From the IMG/VR virus record IMGVR_UViG_3300030102_003270, positions 1 through 64,000 of that record: DNA of 64,000 bases. One strand, written 5' to 3'. The stretch is from a virus. A program made the position numbers and the translations under genes. Within the stretch, counting starts at the first letter, position 1; each line of letters opens with the position of its first letter. The notes below the pieces were generated by a model. The model ran no database searches. It was not told where the DNA came from and saw nothing but the letters and a program-made list of their open reading frames with translations. Shown in pieces: positions 1 through 9,672 of this stretch.

Positions 1-1
1 G

Positions 2-319
2 TTTGAACTTCTTGCTGAGAAGTATGCAGAACCAAACGACATGAGACATCTTGATTACATTCGCAAGAAACATGGAAAGAGAAGCATAGAATTCTATGAC
101 TTATTGAACAAACAGGTAAAGGATGCCATGAAAGAAGGCGAATGGTATTCTCTATCCGATATTTCAAAGCAAGTCAAGAAGGCAAATCCGGGTCTTAAGT
201 ATGACATATCAAATCTAGAGCAGGTCATAAAGAATAGAATAGATGATTATGGTCTAAGGTCTAAAGAAGAATCTTCAGTAGGCAGAACTGGAAAGACCAA
301 GTATTACAGGAGGGATTGA
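2..319 (+). CDS. Hypothetical protein, 5'-partial
   Basis: The reading frame is open from the first bases of the window through a stop at 317-319, giving at least 105 residues. The first ATG is at base 41, but nothing resembling a Shine-Dalgarno site precedes it and the frame continues upstream, so the gene probably starts outside the window. The product is basic and helical. Residues after the ATG (SLSDISKQVKKANPGLKYDI, then an IKNRIDDYG helix) look like a small winged-helix or helix-turn-helix fold with a basic C-terminal wing, but I do not recognise the family. It is followed directly by the next gene, whose AGGAGGGATTG ribosome site lies in this gene's last codons. Confidence 0.6.
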   Translation, partial: FELLAEKYAEPNDMRHLDYIRKKHGKRSIEFYDLLNKQVKDAMKEGEWYSLSDISKQVKKANPGLKYDISNLEQVIKNRIDDYGLRSKEESSVGRTGKTKYYRRD

Positions 320-1852
320 ATGAAGTATGGTTTTGATTTGATGACTGAAGATGAGGCACAGCAGATGGTCTATCAATACCTCAAGAGATTTGGCTATAAT
401 CCAATACAGGCTTTTCCAAAAGCAGCATTTAGAGGAAATGGGGGAACGTTGCTATACAGACTATTCAACCCAGAAAAATATCTATCATATGTCTACTATG
501 TTGAGGATGAAGGAATAAGACATCCCTTGGCTGTTCGCACAGTAGCGATTAAGGCAGACAGAATACTCCTATACATGGGTCTTGTCTCAATGCGTGACAA
601 AATGAAACATAAGCCAGAAAAGAACTCAATGAAGACTTCCGATAGAAAGGGAGGAATGACGGAACGTGGTAAATTAATGGGAAAGCCGTTCTTCAGCCAG
701 ATACAGGAATTGACTAGAAGGCTGAAGTTACCTCCAATACAATTCACCGTGAATCCAGCAAATAGAAGTCAACCAATACCAGTTGGCTATAACTTGACTG
801 CCAGTGAGGATATGACTGGAGAGACACAAAGTAAGTGGTTGAGAGCAAACTACCCGGAACTATACAAAAATGGCAAATTTAGAAGAATGGAACAACAAAT
901 ACTAGATGACCTACAATGGACACCAGAAAAGGACAAGGCATATAGAGACATATTAAAATACAGCAAAAACATCAATTTTAGCAAGTTTATGTATGAAAAC
1001 GAACCTACTAGTTTCAATAAATATATTCATGTAGCAAATGCCGTAAATTCTAAAGTAGCGGATTCCTTAGAGGCACTTGGGTTAGTGAGGTATAATGACC
1101 AGAATCTCAATAACGATAGTGAAATATTTGGTTATCTAAAAGAAATACTTGACACGGTGGAAGAAAAGGATAGAACGGGGGTCTTCATCAAAATGCCAAC
1201 ACAAATCAAGAAGTGGATGAACGTATTGAAGATATTCGATACCTTTGATGATGATGAGGATGAGGATGATGGTCTTTCACCAGATGAGAAGATAACCAGA
1301 ATAAATCCAAAATGGCAAAGAATCATGAGAGGAACAGGTGGTAGGAAGCAACCTGCAAAGGAATACTACAAGAGGCAAATGATGGTCAACCCCGATGCAG
1401 ACCCATGTTGCGACGAACTAAGAGAACATCTATACAATTTGGTAGTCATAGAAGCAGGAGACTACTTGGGATTGACCGACTATGATATTAGGAAGAAGAT
1501 AGAAGATTTGACTTGTGACCAACTAAGCAGAAGCATGGAGTCTAATAGTTTCGAGATAGTAGAAGTGGAAATAAAACCAAAGAAAATCCTAGATGAAAAG
1601 AGAAAGAGAGCATTGGGAATAAAAGAACCAACGTTGTTCGAGAATCATCAGAACTGTAAAAGACAGATAGCATCATTTACAGAAGAACTACAAGAAGACG
1701 TAGAAAATCCCCTTGGTGCAGGTAATGTGCCAGACCCGGAAGAAATGACCAGAAACGAAAGGTTGAGAGAAAGGTTCCGAGATTACAGGGAAACAGTAGA
1801 AGGAAAGAAAGTAGAAAGATTCGGTTTTGAACAGGAGGAAGATGATTTATGA
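320..1852 (+). CDS. Hypothetical protein, 510 aa
   Basis: A soluble, charged protein of 510 residues that I do not recognise. The ATG at 320 has a strong AGGAGG site 6-12 bases upstream. Visible features: a very acidic run near residues 312-320 (DDDEDEDD), a single CC pair near residue 359, and a charged helical C terminus ending in EEDDL. No membrane segment, signal peptide or nucleotide-binding motif is seen. It overlaps the next gene by 4 bases (ATGA), so translation is probably coupled. Position at the left of the head module suggests a structural or internal virion role, but that is inference only. Confidence 0.7.
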   Translation: MKYGFDLMTEDEAQQMVYQYLKRFGYNPIQAFPKAAFRGNGGTLLYRLFNPEKYLSYVYYVEDEGIRHPLAVRTVAIKADRILLYMGLVSMRDKMKHKPEKNSMKTSDRKGGMTERGKLMGKPFFSQIQELTRRLKLPPIQFTVNPANRSQPIPVGYNLTASEDMTGETQSKWLRANYPELYKNGKFRRMEQQILDDLQWTPEKDKAYRDILKYSKNINFSKFMYENEPTSFNKYIHVANAVNSKVADSLEALGLVRYNDQNLNNDSEIFGYLKEILDTVEEKDRTGVFIKMPTQIKKWMNVLKIFDTFDDDEDEDDGLSPDEKITRINPKWQRIMRGTGGRKQPAKEYYKRQMMVNPDADPCCDELREHLYNLVVIEAGDYLGLTDYDIRKKIEDLTCDQLSRSMESNSFEIVEVEIKPKKILDEKRKRALGIKEPTLFENHQNCKRQIASFTEELQEDVENPLGAGNVPDPEEMTRNERLRERFRDYRETVEGKKVERFGFEQEEDDL

Positions 1853-2145
1853 GTTGGAGAGATATATTGAAAGATGCAAGCGCAGTGAAAGAGTTGGAAG
1901 ACATGATGAGCAAACCCATGCCAAGTTATCAAGGGTTGAAAGCGACCCTTGTAAACATACAAAGGAATTACCCTATGATATTCTCAGCAAATGAGAATGT
2001 CGCTGATATGAATCAAATGGTTCAGCAGATGATAGATGAGGCAGAAGCACACTATCGGGTAACTAGGCAATTAGGGGTTAAGAAACTAGAGGAACAACTT
2101 CGCAGCGTTTCTGATTCAATCAACAGATTACAAGAATTGGAGTGA
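1849..2145 (+). CDS. Small helical protein with N-terminal SW-ILK tag
   Basis: 98 residues beginning MSWRDILKD, one of the clearest copies of the N-terminal peptide shared by at least ten proteins in this part of the window. The rest is predominantly helical with a heptad-like C terminus (LEEQLRSVSDSINRLQELE), suggesting a coiled coil. The start overlaps the previous stop (ATGA), and an AGGAGGAAG ribosome site lies just upstream. Function unknown. The tag and the coiled coil would fit a scaffold-associated or internal head protein, by inference. Confidence 0.75.
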   Translation: MSWRDILKDASAVKELEDMMSKPMPSYQGLKATLVNIQRNYPMIFSANENVADMNQMVQQMIDEAEAHYRVTRQLGVKKLEEQLRSVSDSINRLQELE

Positions 2146-2150
2146 TTGGA

Positions 2151-2309
2151 ATGAAATGGTGGTCTGTTCTCAAAGAGGGCGGAGCAGTTGTATTTGGTGG
2201 TCATGGTGCTAATCCATTGATGAACATAGTTTATGGTAGCAAAATGAATAGGAAGAACCTCAATCAAGAGGAAGATGATGAGGAGGAAGACGAGATTGCC
2301 AAAGACTAA
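2151..2309 (+). CDS. Small acidic-tailed protein with N-terminal KW-VLK tag
   Basis: A 52-residue gene starting MKWWSVLKEGG, another copy of the shared N-terminal tag. A Gly-rich middle (VVFGGHGAN) is followed by a strongly acidic C terminus (EEDDEEEDE). The ATG follows a GTGATT ribosome site that overlaps the preceding stop region. The 3' end overlaps the start of the next gene by about 35 bases if that gene begins at its first ATG. Unknown function; the tag and spacing are the reasons for calling it a gene. Confidence 0.7.
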   Translation: MKWWSVLKEGGAVVFGGHGANPLMNIVYGSKMNRKNLNQEEDDEEEDEIAKD

Positions 2310-3453
2310 GAAATCCAAAAGGACAGTTAGAATAACTAATTCTGATGGTGAAGAGGTAGTAGTCACACAAACCTTCGATGTAGAACAATTCAGAACAGTC
2401 TACAAGAAATGGAAATCAGAATGTCAAGGTATGTCGTCCAAGGAAATGGGAATAAAAGGGGGAGAGAATCTTTTCAAGGTTATCTCAAATCATGGATTAC
2501 CAGCAGCGCAACGTCCACAAGCAAAGAATCCAGTTAGCGAAGAAGAAGGCATAGGGAAATTGCTTAGGGAGATAGATGATTTGGTTGAAGGACCGTCTTT
2601 AATCACTGAGTCATTCAAAGACGACGTTATGGATGCAAAACAGAAACTAGAAGACATTCAAGGAACTGATGCTGACCCAAGAAACATACCATTCACAGTT
2701 CCAATTTATAGGCGAGTCAATAAGAAAACTGCTGCCTATGACAAGGAAAAGCACACAAAAAGATTCTATGGGCATTACAGGACTCCCGATTATTTCAAGT
2801 TTAGAAATCTAAAGGCTAAGGTATTCGATACAAAGAAGTTTGAGGAAACAATTGACCCAGTAGATAGCAGTTACTACAAGACCAAGAAGAACGAATCAAA
2901 GCCTCCAATGTGGCAAGCATTATTTTCAACGGAGGGAGATTCTGGCAAAGATATCAAAGTGGGATTGCTTTCTGTATTGGAAATGGCAGAAGACATGATT
3001 GATGATGTAGAGATAGAGCATGTAAAACTGAGATTGAGAGGTGTTGCCAAAGGAGGTCTTGCCAAGGAACTGTTTGAGATATCCGACATAAAGGAAACCA
3101 TATTGAATCTACTAGGAACAACAACTCAACTAGGTCAAGGGGTAAATCCAAAGACAGGCAATATTAGAGATGACCAAATTGCTAGATTGTTTAGGGATAG
3201 ACTTTCCTTTACTGCTACTCCTAGTGAGTCTAATCAAATAAAAGATGTCTATGGAATTGATGAGGAGATAGTAGGGAAGGTCAAGGGTTATTCCCTTGAC
3301 ATAACTAGAGGCATAGTTAAGAGTCTATTCTTAGAAACGGGTAAAGTAGCAAGAAGGTCTGCAAAGGGACCAGTCTATCTCAAAGGCTATACCCCTCCTA
3401 GTGAGAAGAAGAAAGAAGTAAAGAAATCGTGGAGGGAAATGATAGCATGGTAA
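2275..3453 (+). CDS. Hypothetical protein, 392 aa
   Basis: A basic N terminus (MMRRKTRLPKTKKSKRTVRI) leads into a charged soluble protein with no recognised domain. The start is uncertain. The ATG at 2275 lies inside the preceding 52-residue gene. A TTG at 2296 sits about 9 bases after a strong AGGAGG (2281-2286) and would reduce the overlap to 14 bases, so it may be the real start. The protein ends SWREMIAW, and its stop overlaps the next ATG (ATGGTAA). No membrane segments or cysteine clusters are seen. Role unknown. Confidence 0.65.
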   Translation: MMRRKTRLPKTKKSKRTVRITNSDGEEVVVTQTFDVEQFRTVYKKWKSECQGMSSKEMGIKGGENLFKVISNHGLPAAQRPQAKNPVSEEEGIGKLLREIDDLVEGPSLITESFKDDVMDAKQKLEDIQGTDADPRNIPFTVPIYRRVNKKTAAYDKEKHTKRFYGHYRTPDYFKFRNLKAKVFDTKKFEETIDPVDSSYYKTKKNESKPPMWQALFSTEGDSGKDIKVGLLSVLEMAEDMIDDVEIEHVKLRLRGVAKGGLAKELFEISDIKETILNLLGTTTQLGQGVNPKTGNIRDDQIARLFRDRLSFTATPSESNQIKDVYGIDEEIVGKVKGYSLDITRGIVKSLFLETGKVARRSAKGPVYLKGYTPPSEKKKEVKKSWREMIAW

Positions 3454-4103
3454 CTAGAAGAAGATGTAAGTTATGCAATCATGAGAACCGTGATGCCTTA
3501 GAAGCACAATTGGAAACAATGAACATAGCACCCGATGACTTGGATAAGATGGAAGGATGGCCTAGTGGAACCACATCTAAACACATGAGAAACCACATGG
3601 GGGATTATCATGATGCTTCAAATCCACGTTGTAAAATATGCACACATGAATTAAGACCCCTTATAGAAGAACAACTAGGTCAAGGCCATATTACCCCTAA
3701 TGCAGTGGCAAAAATGGTAGATTGCACCGAAGAACAAGTTAAGAGACATATGACAAAACATCTTCAACCACTCGTTCAAAAATCAGCAGCAAATATTATA
3801 GCGATGAGAGAGGTAGACGAGATTGAGTCTCTATCTAGGAACATATCAAGACTGGAACAAAAAATAGACATATTATTCGACCAAGAAGATATGAATCCTA
3901 AATATGTAGATAGTTTGACTAAGATGGCAAAAGAAATAAGAGAGAGTCTTAGATATCTTATGGAGTTCAAAGGTAAACTTATACATAAAAGACAAGATAC
4001 AGTTATTGTTACACAAATGCAGATTGTTAAAGAAGTATTAGCGCAGAATCACCCTCAAGTATGGTTAGATGTTAAATCAAAGATGGAGGAGAAGTTACAA
4101 TGA
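3447..4103 (+). CDS. Protein with two tandem C2H2-like zinc modules and a coiled coil
   Basis: I start it at ATG 3447, which has GGAGGG 10 bases upstream; a GTG at 3429 in the same frame lacks one. The N-terminal third holds two copies of one module, about 60 residues apart. Each copy is RCK(L/I)C followed by a helix that begins H/N-E-x-R and ends in H-x3-H (KHMRNHMGDY and RHMTKHL). Each copy can supply two Cys and two His, so zinc binding is likely. The remainder is helical with a probable coiled coil (residues ~115-180). This architecture could suit DNA binding, for example a small terminase subunit, which is otherwise not identified here, but that is a guess. Confidence 0.7.
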   Translation: MVTRRRCKLCNHENRDALEAQLETMNIAPDDLDKMEGWPSGTTSKHMRNHMGDYHDASNPRCKICTHELRPLIEEQLGQGHITPNAVAKMVDCTEEQVKRHMTKHLQPLVQKSAANIIAMREVDEIESLSRNISRLEQKIDILFDQEDMNPKYVDSLTKMAKEIRESLRYLMEFKGKLIHKRQDTVIVTQMQIVKEVLAQNHPQVWLDVKSKMEEKLQ

Positions 4104-4177
4104 GGCCAGAATCAACATGTCAAATGTTCATGAGTTTCCTAGCGGAAATGTTTGAAGAAATGGAGAAGGTAGAATGA
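4100..4177 (+). CDS. Microprotein, 25 aa
   Basis: A very short frame (MRPESTCQMF... MEKVE) placed exactly between its neighbours: its ATG overlaps the preceding stop (ATGA), its stop overlaps the next ATG (ATGA), and a GGAGGAG ribosome site lies 9 bases upstream. The peptide would be an amphipathic helix rich in Met, Phe and Glu. The tiling and ribosome site support translation; function unknown. It could instead be a coupling leader for the next gene. Confidence 0.45.
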   Translation: MRPESTCQMFMSFLAEMFEEMEKVE

Positions 4178-4347
4178 GTTGGAAAAAACTGTTGAAGCAA
4201 GATGAGGGTCTTGGTGATACCATAGAAAGGATAACCACCAAGACAGGAATAAAGAAAGCCGTTGATTATGTTTCTGAGAAAACTGGTCGTGATTGCGGTT
4301 GTCAAGCAAGAAAAGAAATGCTTAATAAAAAATTCAAGTATAATTGA
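4174..4347 (+). CDS. Small conserved phage-type protein with CGC motif and SW-LLK tag
   Basis: 57 residues starting MSWKKLLKQDEG (shared N-terminal tag), then GLGDTIERITTKTGIKKAV and DCGCQARKEMLNKKFKY. The second part matches, from memory, a small protein found in many bacterial and marine phages, built as GxGDxIxxxTxxTGIK followed by DCGCxxRxxxLNxxFPY. Its function has not been established as far as I know. In this virus it carries the head-region N-terminal tag in front. The single CxC could bind a metal only if paired with another chain. Confidence 0.75.
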   Translation: MSWKKLLKQDEGLGDTIERITTKTGIKKAVDYVSEKTGRDCGCQARKEMLNKKFKYN

Positions 4348-4356
4348 GGTGATTGA

Positions 4357-5271
4357 ATGAAGTGGTTTGATATTGTAAAGGCTCCTCCACCAATGACATT
4401 TAGAGGAACTACTTGGAAATTCTTCGCACCCGGAGACATACCATACCTAGAAGATTTGATTATGGCTAAGGATGCTCCTTGGGAAGAACTATGGCCTACT
4501 GTATCTAGAAAGATATTTTTCGAGAAAGACCAAACTTTCACACCTAAACTAAAAGGAAAGGGTGTAGGATTTTGGGCTATAATGAATATAACCAACGGAG
4601 AATTAGTAGGTGAGGGTTGGGAGATGATGAGGACTAGAGATACATTGAATCGAGATGACCCCGAATCAGTTACAGAAGTGCAATGGGGAATGGGAATGAA
4701 TTCCTTGCAACTAACTCCAAATCAGATAGGAGTAGAGGTAATCAAATACGGGGCAATACCAAAGGTGGAAGTAACCATACCACCGGAAAGTAATCTTCTT
4801 TCAAGGATTGGAGAAGAATACATGAAGGATAAGTTTGAAACCAATCCCGGTAATTATCAACTAAACAACGGGGAGGCAGCAGCACTAGCAATTCTAGGTA
4901 TATTTGCAGAACAAAGAAAACCTAGAGAACGTAAGAATAGAATAAGACTGTTCGATGAATTCCGTATAGGGCCGTTGAAGAAAGAAAGCAACAGCAAGTA
5001 CCTAAGAGGATTAGAGCAGAAGGGTCTTGTTGACTATGGCTCAATGAGAGATGACATTTCTCCTAGCAATAGGGGCTATCCAAGAATAACCAACGAAGGT
5101 TATAGGGAAGCAACAATGCAGGTTGATATGCCTAGAGCAGTTTTCTTTAGCGAGGAAATGGAAGAGGGACCAAGAGGGGAAATGATTCCCTATGGTTTCA
5201 AAGCGAAAGTATTGAAACAACCCGATGCTCCATATATGGGGTATGAAGGCGGTGCATTGGCTGAAGGATAG
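4357..5271 (+). CDS. Hypothetical protein, 304 aa, with KW-IVK tag
   Basis: Begins MKWFDIVKAPPP, a copy of the shared N-terminal tag. The start follows the cassette TGAGGTGATTGAATG, in which the previous stop and the ribosome site interlock. The middle is globular. The region around residues 195-255 (NRIRLFDEFRIGPLKKESNS, then YLRGLEQKGLVDYGS and ITNEGYREA) looks like a winged-helix fold. I do not recognise the family. A DNA-binding internal head protein is conceivable from the tag plus the possible winged helix. Confidence 0.7.
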   Translation: MKWFDIVKAPPPMTFRGTTWKFFAPGDIPYLEDLIMAKDAPWEELWPTVSRKIFFEKDQTFTPKLKGKGVGFWAIMNITNGELVGEGWEMMRTRDTLNRDDPESVTEVQWGMGMNSLQLTPNQIGVEVIKYGAIPKVEVTIPPESNLLSRIGEEYMKDKFETNPGNYQLNNGEAAALAILGIFAEQRKPRERKNRIRLFDEFRIGPLKKESNSKYLRGLEQKGLVDYGSMRDDISPSNRGYPRITNEGYREATMQVDMPRAVFFSEEMEEGPRGEMIPYGFKAKVLKQPDAPYMGYEGGALAEG

Positions 5272-5277
5272 ATTTAG

Positions 5278-7227
5278 ATGTGGCTAGACGTATTGAAGGC
5301 TTTACCTCAAAAGGAAGCAATAGAACCAATGCTTAGTGATGACAAGGGATTGTCTTCTATAATTGGCATGGCTAAACTACCCGATAAGAAAGGTCTGAAG
5401 AATGCGGTTGATGAGACAAAGAGGCTATCTGAAGGAAACGTTAGCACCAACTATAACAAGGAAGATAGAGACAAGATAATAGAGAATGCCGAGAAAGCAT
5501 ACAAAGCACTCAAGGAAATCCTAGATGAATATAGAAAAGAGCAACAGCCCGGTAAAATGGCTGGAAGAATAAAGGAAACTTTGAAGGACATATTAGAAGA
5601 AGAAGACATGGATAGATTCAAAGAATTTATTGGCACAACAGAAATACGCCGACAAAGAAACTCTAGAGAGAAAATAAAAGCAGTCAAAGAACTAGAAGAC
5701 GATGTTAAGAACTTCATCAACGAGAACAAGAAAGACTTCTATTGGGTAGATACCTCTAGCAGAAAACTATTGACTGTTGACGAACCGCCCGAATACATAG
5801 AGGGAGAAATTAAACAAGAAGAGATTGATGGCAGAAAAATCTTCGTTACTGACTTGCCAGATAGAATGAGTGTAGATGACTACAAGAAGACATCAGCATG
5901 GTTCATGGAAGGAAAGAAAAAGAAACCTCTAGGCTACAAGACAGAAGGCCGAGTTCAGTTAGCACCTTTAGTTGCTATATTTGGCTTGTTAACCAGTAGG
6001 GCAGCAGAAGAAGCCACTGACCCATTTACCAATAAGAGATTCACAGTTAACGTTAACACTGGAGAAGACGCAGTAAAATACCTATCATTGCTTACAAAAC
6101 CAAGGTGGAGGAGGTCTTCTGAGTTCATGCCTAAACCTAATCTAAAAAGTTCTGGTGCCACTGTCGCTGCAAGAAAGGCATTGCTAATGCCACAAGGAAA
6201 GGTATTGATTCCTTCTGCATTGAGAGCAATACTAATCAATCCGTCATTAGACATAAACGCCTTGATGGAAGAAGGGGTAAAGCAAACCAAGGAGAAGATA
6301 GTTCCTAATTTTGTTAGAATGGTTCTGATGGGAGAAGAAGACTTTGACTTAGAGGAACAAGGAATAAACCCATCTGACTTTAGAGAATTGCAGAAATTGT
6401 TTACAGGAGCATCCAAAGGAAGAATGTCCGAGTTCGTTAGAAGAGTGAACAGAAAGGGAGGTAGTCTCAAGTCCACCTTGGACACTATAATAGAATTCTA
6501 TGTTGATAAGCAGAATATGTTCAGCGAGGAAGAAGCACAGAAACTTGAGGAAATAAAAGATAGGATGGACGAATACGATACTCAATCAGAACATAAACAG
6601 GCTTTGGAGCAGATATATGAAAACATACCAGATTCCTTGGCAGACTCAATGTATGATTTGATGGACGAGGCAGAAGAAAAGGGAGTATCGTTGTTCAATA
6701 AGGTAGGAGAGTTCTACAAACTCAAAGTAACAGGTTTAGACAAGGAAACAACAGATAGGTTGAACCGTGACTTTAGGGCTTTGAGAATGGACTCAGAAAA
6801 AGTTTCTATTAGCGTAGAGGATAGTTCTTGGAGCAAGATAGAAGAAGAATATGACGAAGAGTATGACCTATCATCAACAGCAGGTCTTAACGTTCTAGAC
6901 ATATTCCACATAATTGCGCTTCTCGATTGGTATTATGGTCAAACAGACTTGTATGAAAAGATACAAGATTGGCTTAATCCAGATGAGTATGAAGAAGAGG
7001 ATGTTCTATTTGATGAGGTAAAAGCAGCAGCAATACAGAACTTCGGGGATATAGTAAATTCATTCATAGAGGCAGTAAAGCAAAGAGTCGAAGATATAGT
7101 TACTAGGCCAAAGACATATCAAGACAAATTAGTGTATACAGAAAAGAGAAAAGATGGTTCTGCCACTAAAGCAACAAAGATGATTAGAGACTTACAAGAA
7201 GCAGGGGTAGTGTCGGTGGTGCAATGA
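5278..7227 (+). CDS. Large hypothetical protein, 649 aa, with WLDVLK tag
   Basis: Starts MWLDVLKALPQ (tag without the extra Ser/Lys). The product is long, soluble and rich in Lys and Glu, with helical stretches at residues ~45-150 and ~400-480 and acidic patches (EEEYDEEYD near 525; DEYEEEDVLFDE near 568). No catalytic motif recognised. It overlaps the next gene by 4 bases (ATGA). It is one of three very large unrecognised proteins in the left arm; two of the three (this one and the one at 15830) carry the tag. Size, charge and tag fit an abundant internal or scaffold-associated protein, by inference. Confidence 0.7.
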   Translation: MWLDVLKALPQKEAIEPMLSDDKGLSSIIGMAKLPDKKGLKNAVDETKRLSEGNVSTNYNKEDRDKIIENAEKAYKALKEILDEYRKEQQPGKMAGRIKETLKDILEEEDMDRFKEFIGTTEIRRQRNSREKIKAVKELEDDVKNFINENKKDFYWVDTSSRKLLTVDEPPEYIEGEIKQEEIDGRKIFVTDLPDRMSVDDYKKTSAWFMEGKKKKPLGYKTEGRVQLAPLVAIFGLLTSRAAEEATDPFTNKRFTVNVNTGEDAVKYLSLLTKPRWRRSSEFMPKPNLKSSGATVAARKALLMPQGKVLIPSALRAILINPSLDINALMEEGVKQTKEKIVPNFVRMVLMGEEDFDLEEQGINPSDFRELQKLFTGASKGRMSEFVRRVNRKGGSLKSTLDTIIEFYVDKQNMFSEEEAQKLEEIKDRMDEYDTQSEHKQALEQIYENIPDSLADSMYDLMDEAEEKGVSLFNKVGEFYKLKVTGLDKETTDRLNRDFRALRMDSEKVSISVEDSSWSKIEEEYDEEYDLSSTAGLNVLDIFHIIALLDWYYGQTDLYEKIQDWLNPDEYEEEDVLFDEVKAAAIQNFGDIVNSFIEAVKQRVEDIVTRPKTYQDKLVYTEKRKDGSATKATKMIRDLQEAGVVSVVQ

Positions 7228-9668
7228 AGATAGTTCAAGATTACATCACAATGTCACTTCGCCCATTTAGAAGGCAATATGGGGATGAGGCCAAGAACTT
7301 CCGTAGAAATCTTCCTAATCTTGATTTTAGTCTGAGTCATATACCTCAAGAAGTAAAGGACTCAAAGACCAAGGATAGTTACAGGAAGATATTGTTAGAC
7401 AAGGGATTCAACTCCGAATACATTGACAAGTTTATGTCTAGCATAAGTGATGATTTGGAACAGGCAAAGGAGTCTTCTCTAGATTCTCTAGGTGTGTATT
7501 TTAGACACAAAGGAGAGAAGTTGAAAATAAAGGATTTGAAGTCTGGCATAAGACTAGAAAACATCACTAGGAACAAAGGCTACAAGGATGAAGAGATACT
7601 TGGAGTCATAGACCAACTAAAGAACATAAACCCTAACTTTAGGTCTGCACTAGCAGTTCTAGAAACAAAGGTATCATCGAAGATAGACAATGCAGATAAA
7701 ATGTCTATTGATTTTGAGGATGTCTTTGGAGAAATGGACATGCGACTACTGAATTCAAGGAAGAAGGTCTATGATTACTTCAAGAAGAAACATTCTGTAT
7801 ATTCTGATATGAAGAAGAAGATAAAATACATCATGCTATCTTGGGATAGGATTGTAGAAAACATAGAAACTGGTGAACTGAATTTAAAGACTGATGATTT
7901 CATAGTAGAGGATTTGAATGATGACTTAGAAACACTATTCAAACTATACAAAGAAATGGACGGAATGAATTACATTGTGAAACTATCTCCTGTCAAGATA
8001 CCCACATACCCAGACACAGATAGTGGTTCTTCTCTTGCTGCTTCAAATATCATGTATAATTACTTGAAGCACATACTAGACGAAAAAGACACATCATACA
8101 GTGAAAACGTTTCCACTGAAAGCGAAGACGAAAGGATGGCTAGGAGACAACAACAAGAAGGGGATGAAGAGGATTTCAATAGGAGATTCATGTCTGGATA
8201 TGGAAGCGAGGAAGAAGGCACTCTAGCAGCAGAAATAGACCTACAACCAATGTCTTCAGAAGAATTGAAGGAAAAGGAATGGAGCATGAACATAGACAAA
8301 TTGACTCTAATTGAAGAAGTGGACCCACTTTATGCAATAGCAGCAGACAAGGGAATACTTAGACAGGCACATACCAAGAACTCAAGGGATAGAATGGCTA
8401 ATGATATCAGAATAATAATTCAAGGAGTAGAGCAGGATAACCCAACAATGGTAGGTGTTTTCAATGAACTACTAGAAGATTTAGAGGAACTACAAGACCA
8501 AGCATCTGATATAGATAGGGAGGTTTACTTCGTTCCTTTGACACCTAGCGTATCTAAACTATACGACAGATATTATTCGGGTGAACCGTTAGACTATGAT
8601 AAGATAGAAACCTTCCATGTCAAGATGATTAAGGCGATATCAGAAATAATAGAACTACCGGAGGATAGAACCCTACTGCCCTATCATTGGCTTCAAGAAG
8701 ACTATGGAATAACTGGTAGCCAAAGTGAGAGGGAAGAAAAGGCCAAACAAACAACGGCCTTTCAATCCACTTCATTGGGTAGAAGTGGAAAATTGAAAGA
8801 CTTAGGTAAATTCACAGATGCAATCATGGAATTATTAGAATTAGCCGAGGAATACTACGTTGACCCAATAACAGACAACATGTTGCGATTCGATTCACTA
8901 CCTAAGTATCTAGATAGGAAAGCATCATCAGCACTAACAACTCATGGGAAGAACGAAGTAGCACAACTGCTACAAGCAGCGTATATATCAGAATACACTG
9001 CCTTCATCAGCAATGCTGATTTGGAAGACATAAATGAATACAGAAGAATACTTAGGGCAACTCCATCAGAAAAAGGATTCAAGAAAACAATAGCAAAAGT
9101 GGAAAGGGTGTTGGATATACTCAGCGACTTATTTCCAAAGGACAGGGAGAAGGACAGAACATACTTTGCCAATAGGCTAAGAAACATGTCCAGTAAGAAT
9201 AGTAACATAAATTTGGAAAACTACTACCTAGATGGGAAGAAGATATCTGAATTGACAAGCAAAGAGGACGTTGCAGGTAACTATGGTAAACTCATAGCAA
9301 TGATATACTCAGTCTCCTCCGAGATGAAGAAGGATAAAACTAAGGAGGATTCTATTGCAGAATTCAAGGAACTACATGATGACTTCAACAAGCGAACAAA
9401 ACTAGCAGGTCCACAGGGGCAATTGTTGGATGCTCATGACGCAATAAGAAAGATGATGAATAAGCCCACATACTATGGAATATGTGATGTCGAATCCTAT
9501 GATAGTGTAAATGATACTATTGATTTGATGAAATCAGAATATGGTATTCAATTGACAGCACATGATATAACAAACATAGTAGAAGAGATAGATAGTCTAG
9601 AGTCGCTTGCTAAGAAACATGGAACAAATGAAGATGTTATCTATCATGTAAAGGCAATGTATAGGTGA
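7224..9668 (+). CDS. Large hypothetical protein, 814 aa
   Basis: Begins MKIVQDYITMSLRPF and lacks the N-terminal tag found in many neighbours. It is highly charged and mostly helical, with no cysteine clusters or membrane segments. An acidic low-complexity part lies near residues 295-335 (SEDERMARRQQQEGDEEDFN). It is the longest gene left of the tail region. Its start overlaps the preceding stop (ATGA) and its stop is followed by an AGGTGAT ribosome site for the next gene. No family recognised. Confidence 0.7.
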   Translation: MKIVQDYITMSLRPFRRQYGDEAKNFRRNLPNLDFSLSHIPQEVKDSKTKDSYRKILLDKGFNSEYIDKFMSSISDDLEQAKESSLDSLGVYFRHKGEKLKIKDLKSGIRLENITRNKGYKDEEILGVIDQLKNINPNFRSALAVLETKVSSKIDNADKMSIDFEDVFGEMDMRLLNSRKKVYDYFKKKHSVYSDMKKKIKYIMLSWDRIVENIETGELNLKTDDFIVEDLNDDLETLFKLYKEMDGMNYIVKLSPVKIPTYPDTDSGSSLAASNIMYNYLKHILDEKDTSYSENVSTESEDERMARRQQQEGDEEDFNRRFMSGYGSEEEGTLAAEIDLQPMSSEELKEKEWSMNIDKLTLIEEVDPLYAIAADKGILRQAHTKNSRDRMANDIRIIIQGVEQDNPTMVGVFNELLEDLEELQDQASDIDREVYFVPLTPSVSKLYDRYYSGEPLDYDKIETFHVKMIKAISEIIELPEDRTLLPYHWLQEDYGITGSQSEREEKAKQTTAFQSTSLGRSGKLKDLGKFTDAIMELLELAEEYYVDPITDNMLRFDSLPKYLDRKASSALTTHGKNEVAQLLQAAYISEYTAFISNADLEDINEYRRILRATPSEKGFKKTIAKVERVLDILSDLFPKDREKDRTYFANRLRNMSSKNSNINLENYYLDGKKISELTSKEDVAGNYGKLIAMIYSVSSEMKKDKTKEDSIAEFKELHDDFNKRTKLAGPQGQLLDAHDAIRKMMNKPTYYGICDVESYDSVNDTIDLMKSEYGIQLTAHDITNIVEEIDSLESLAKKHGTNEDVIYHVKAMYR

Positions 9669-9672
9669 TAAA

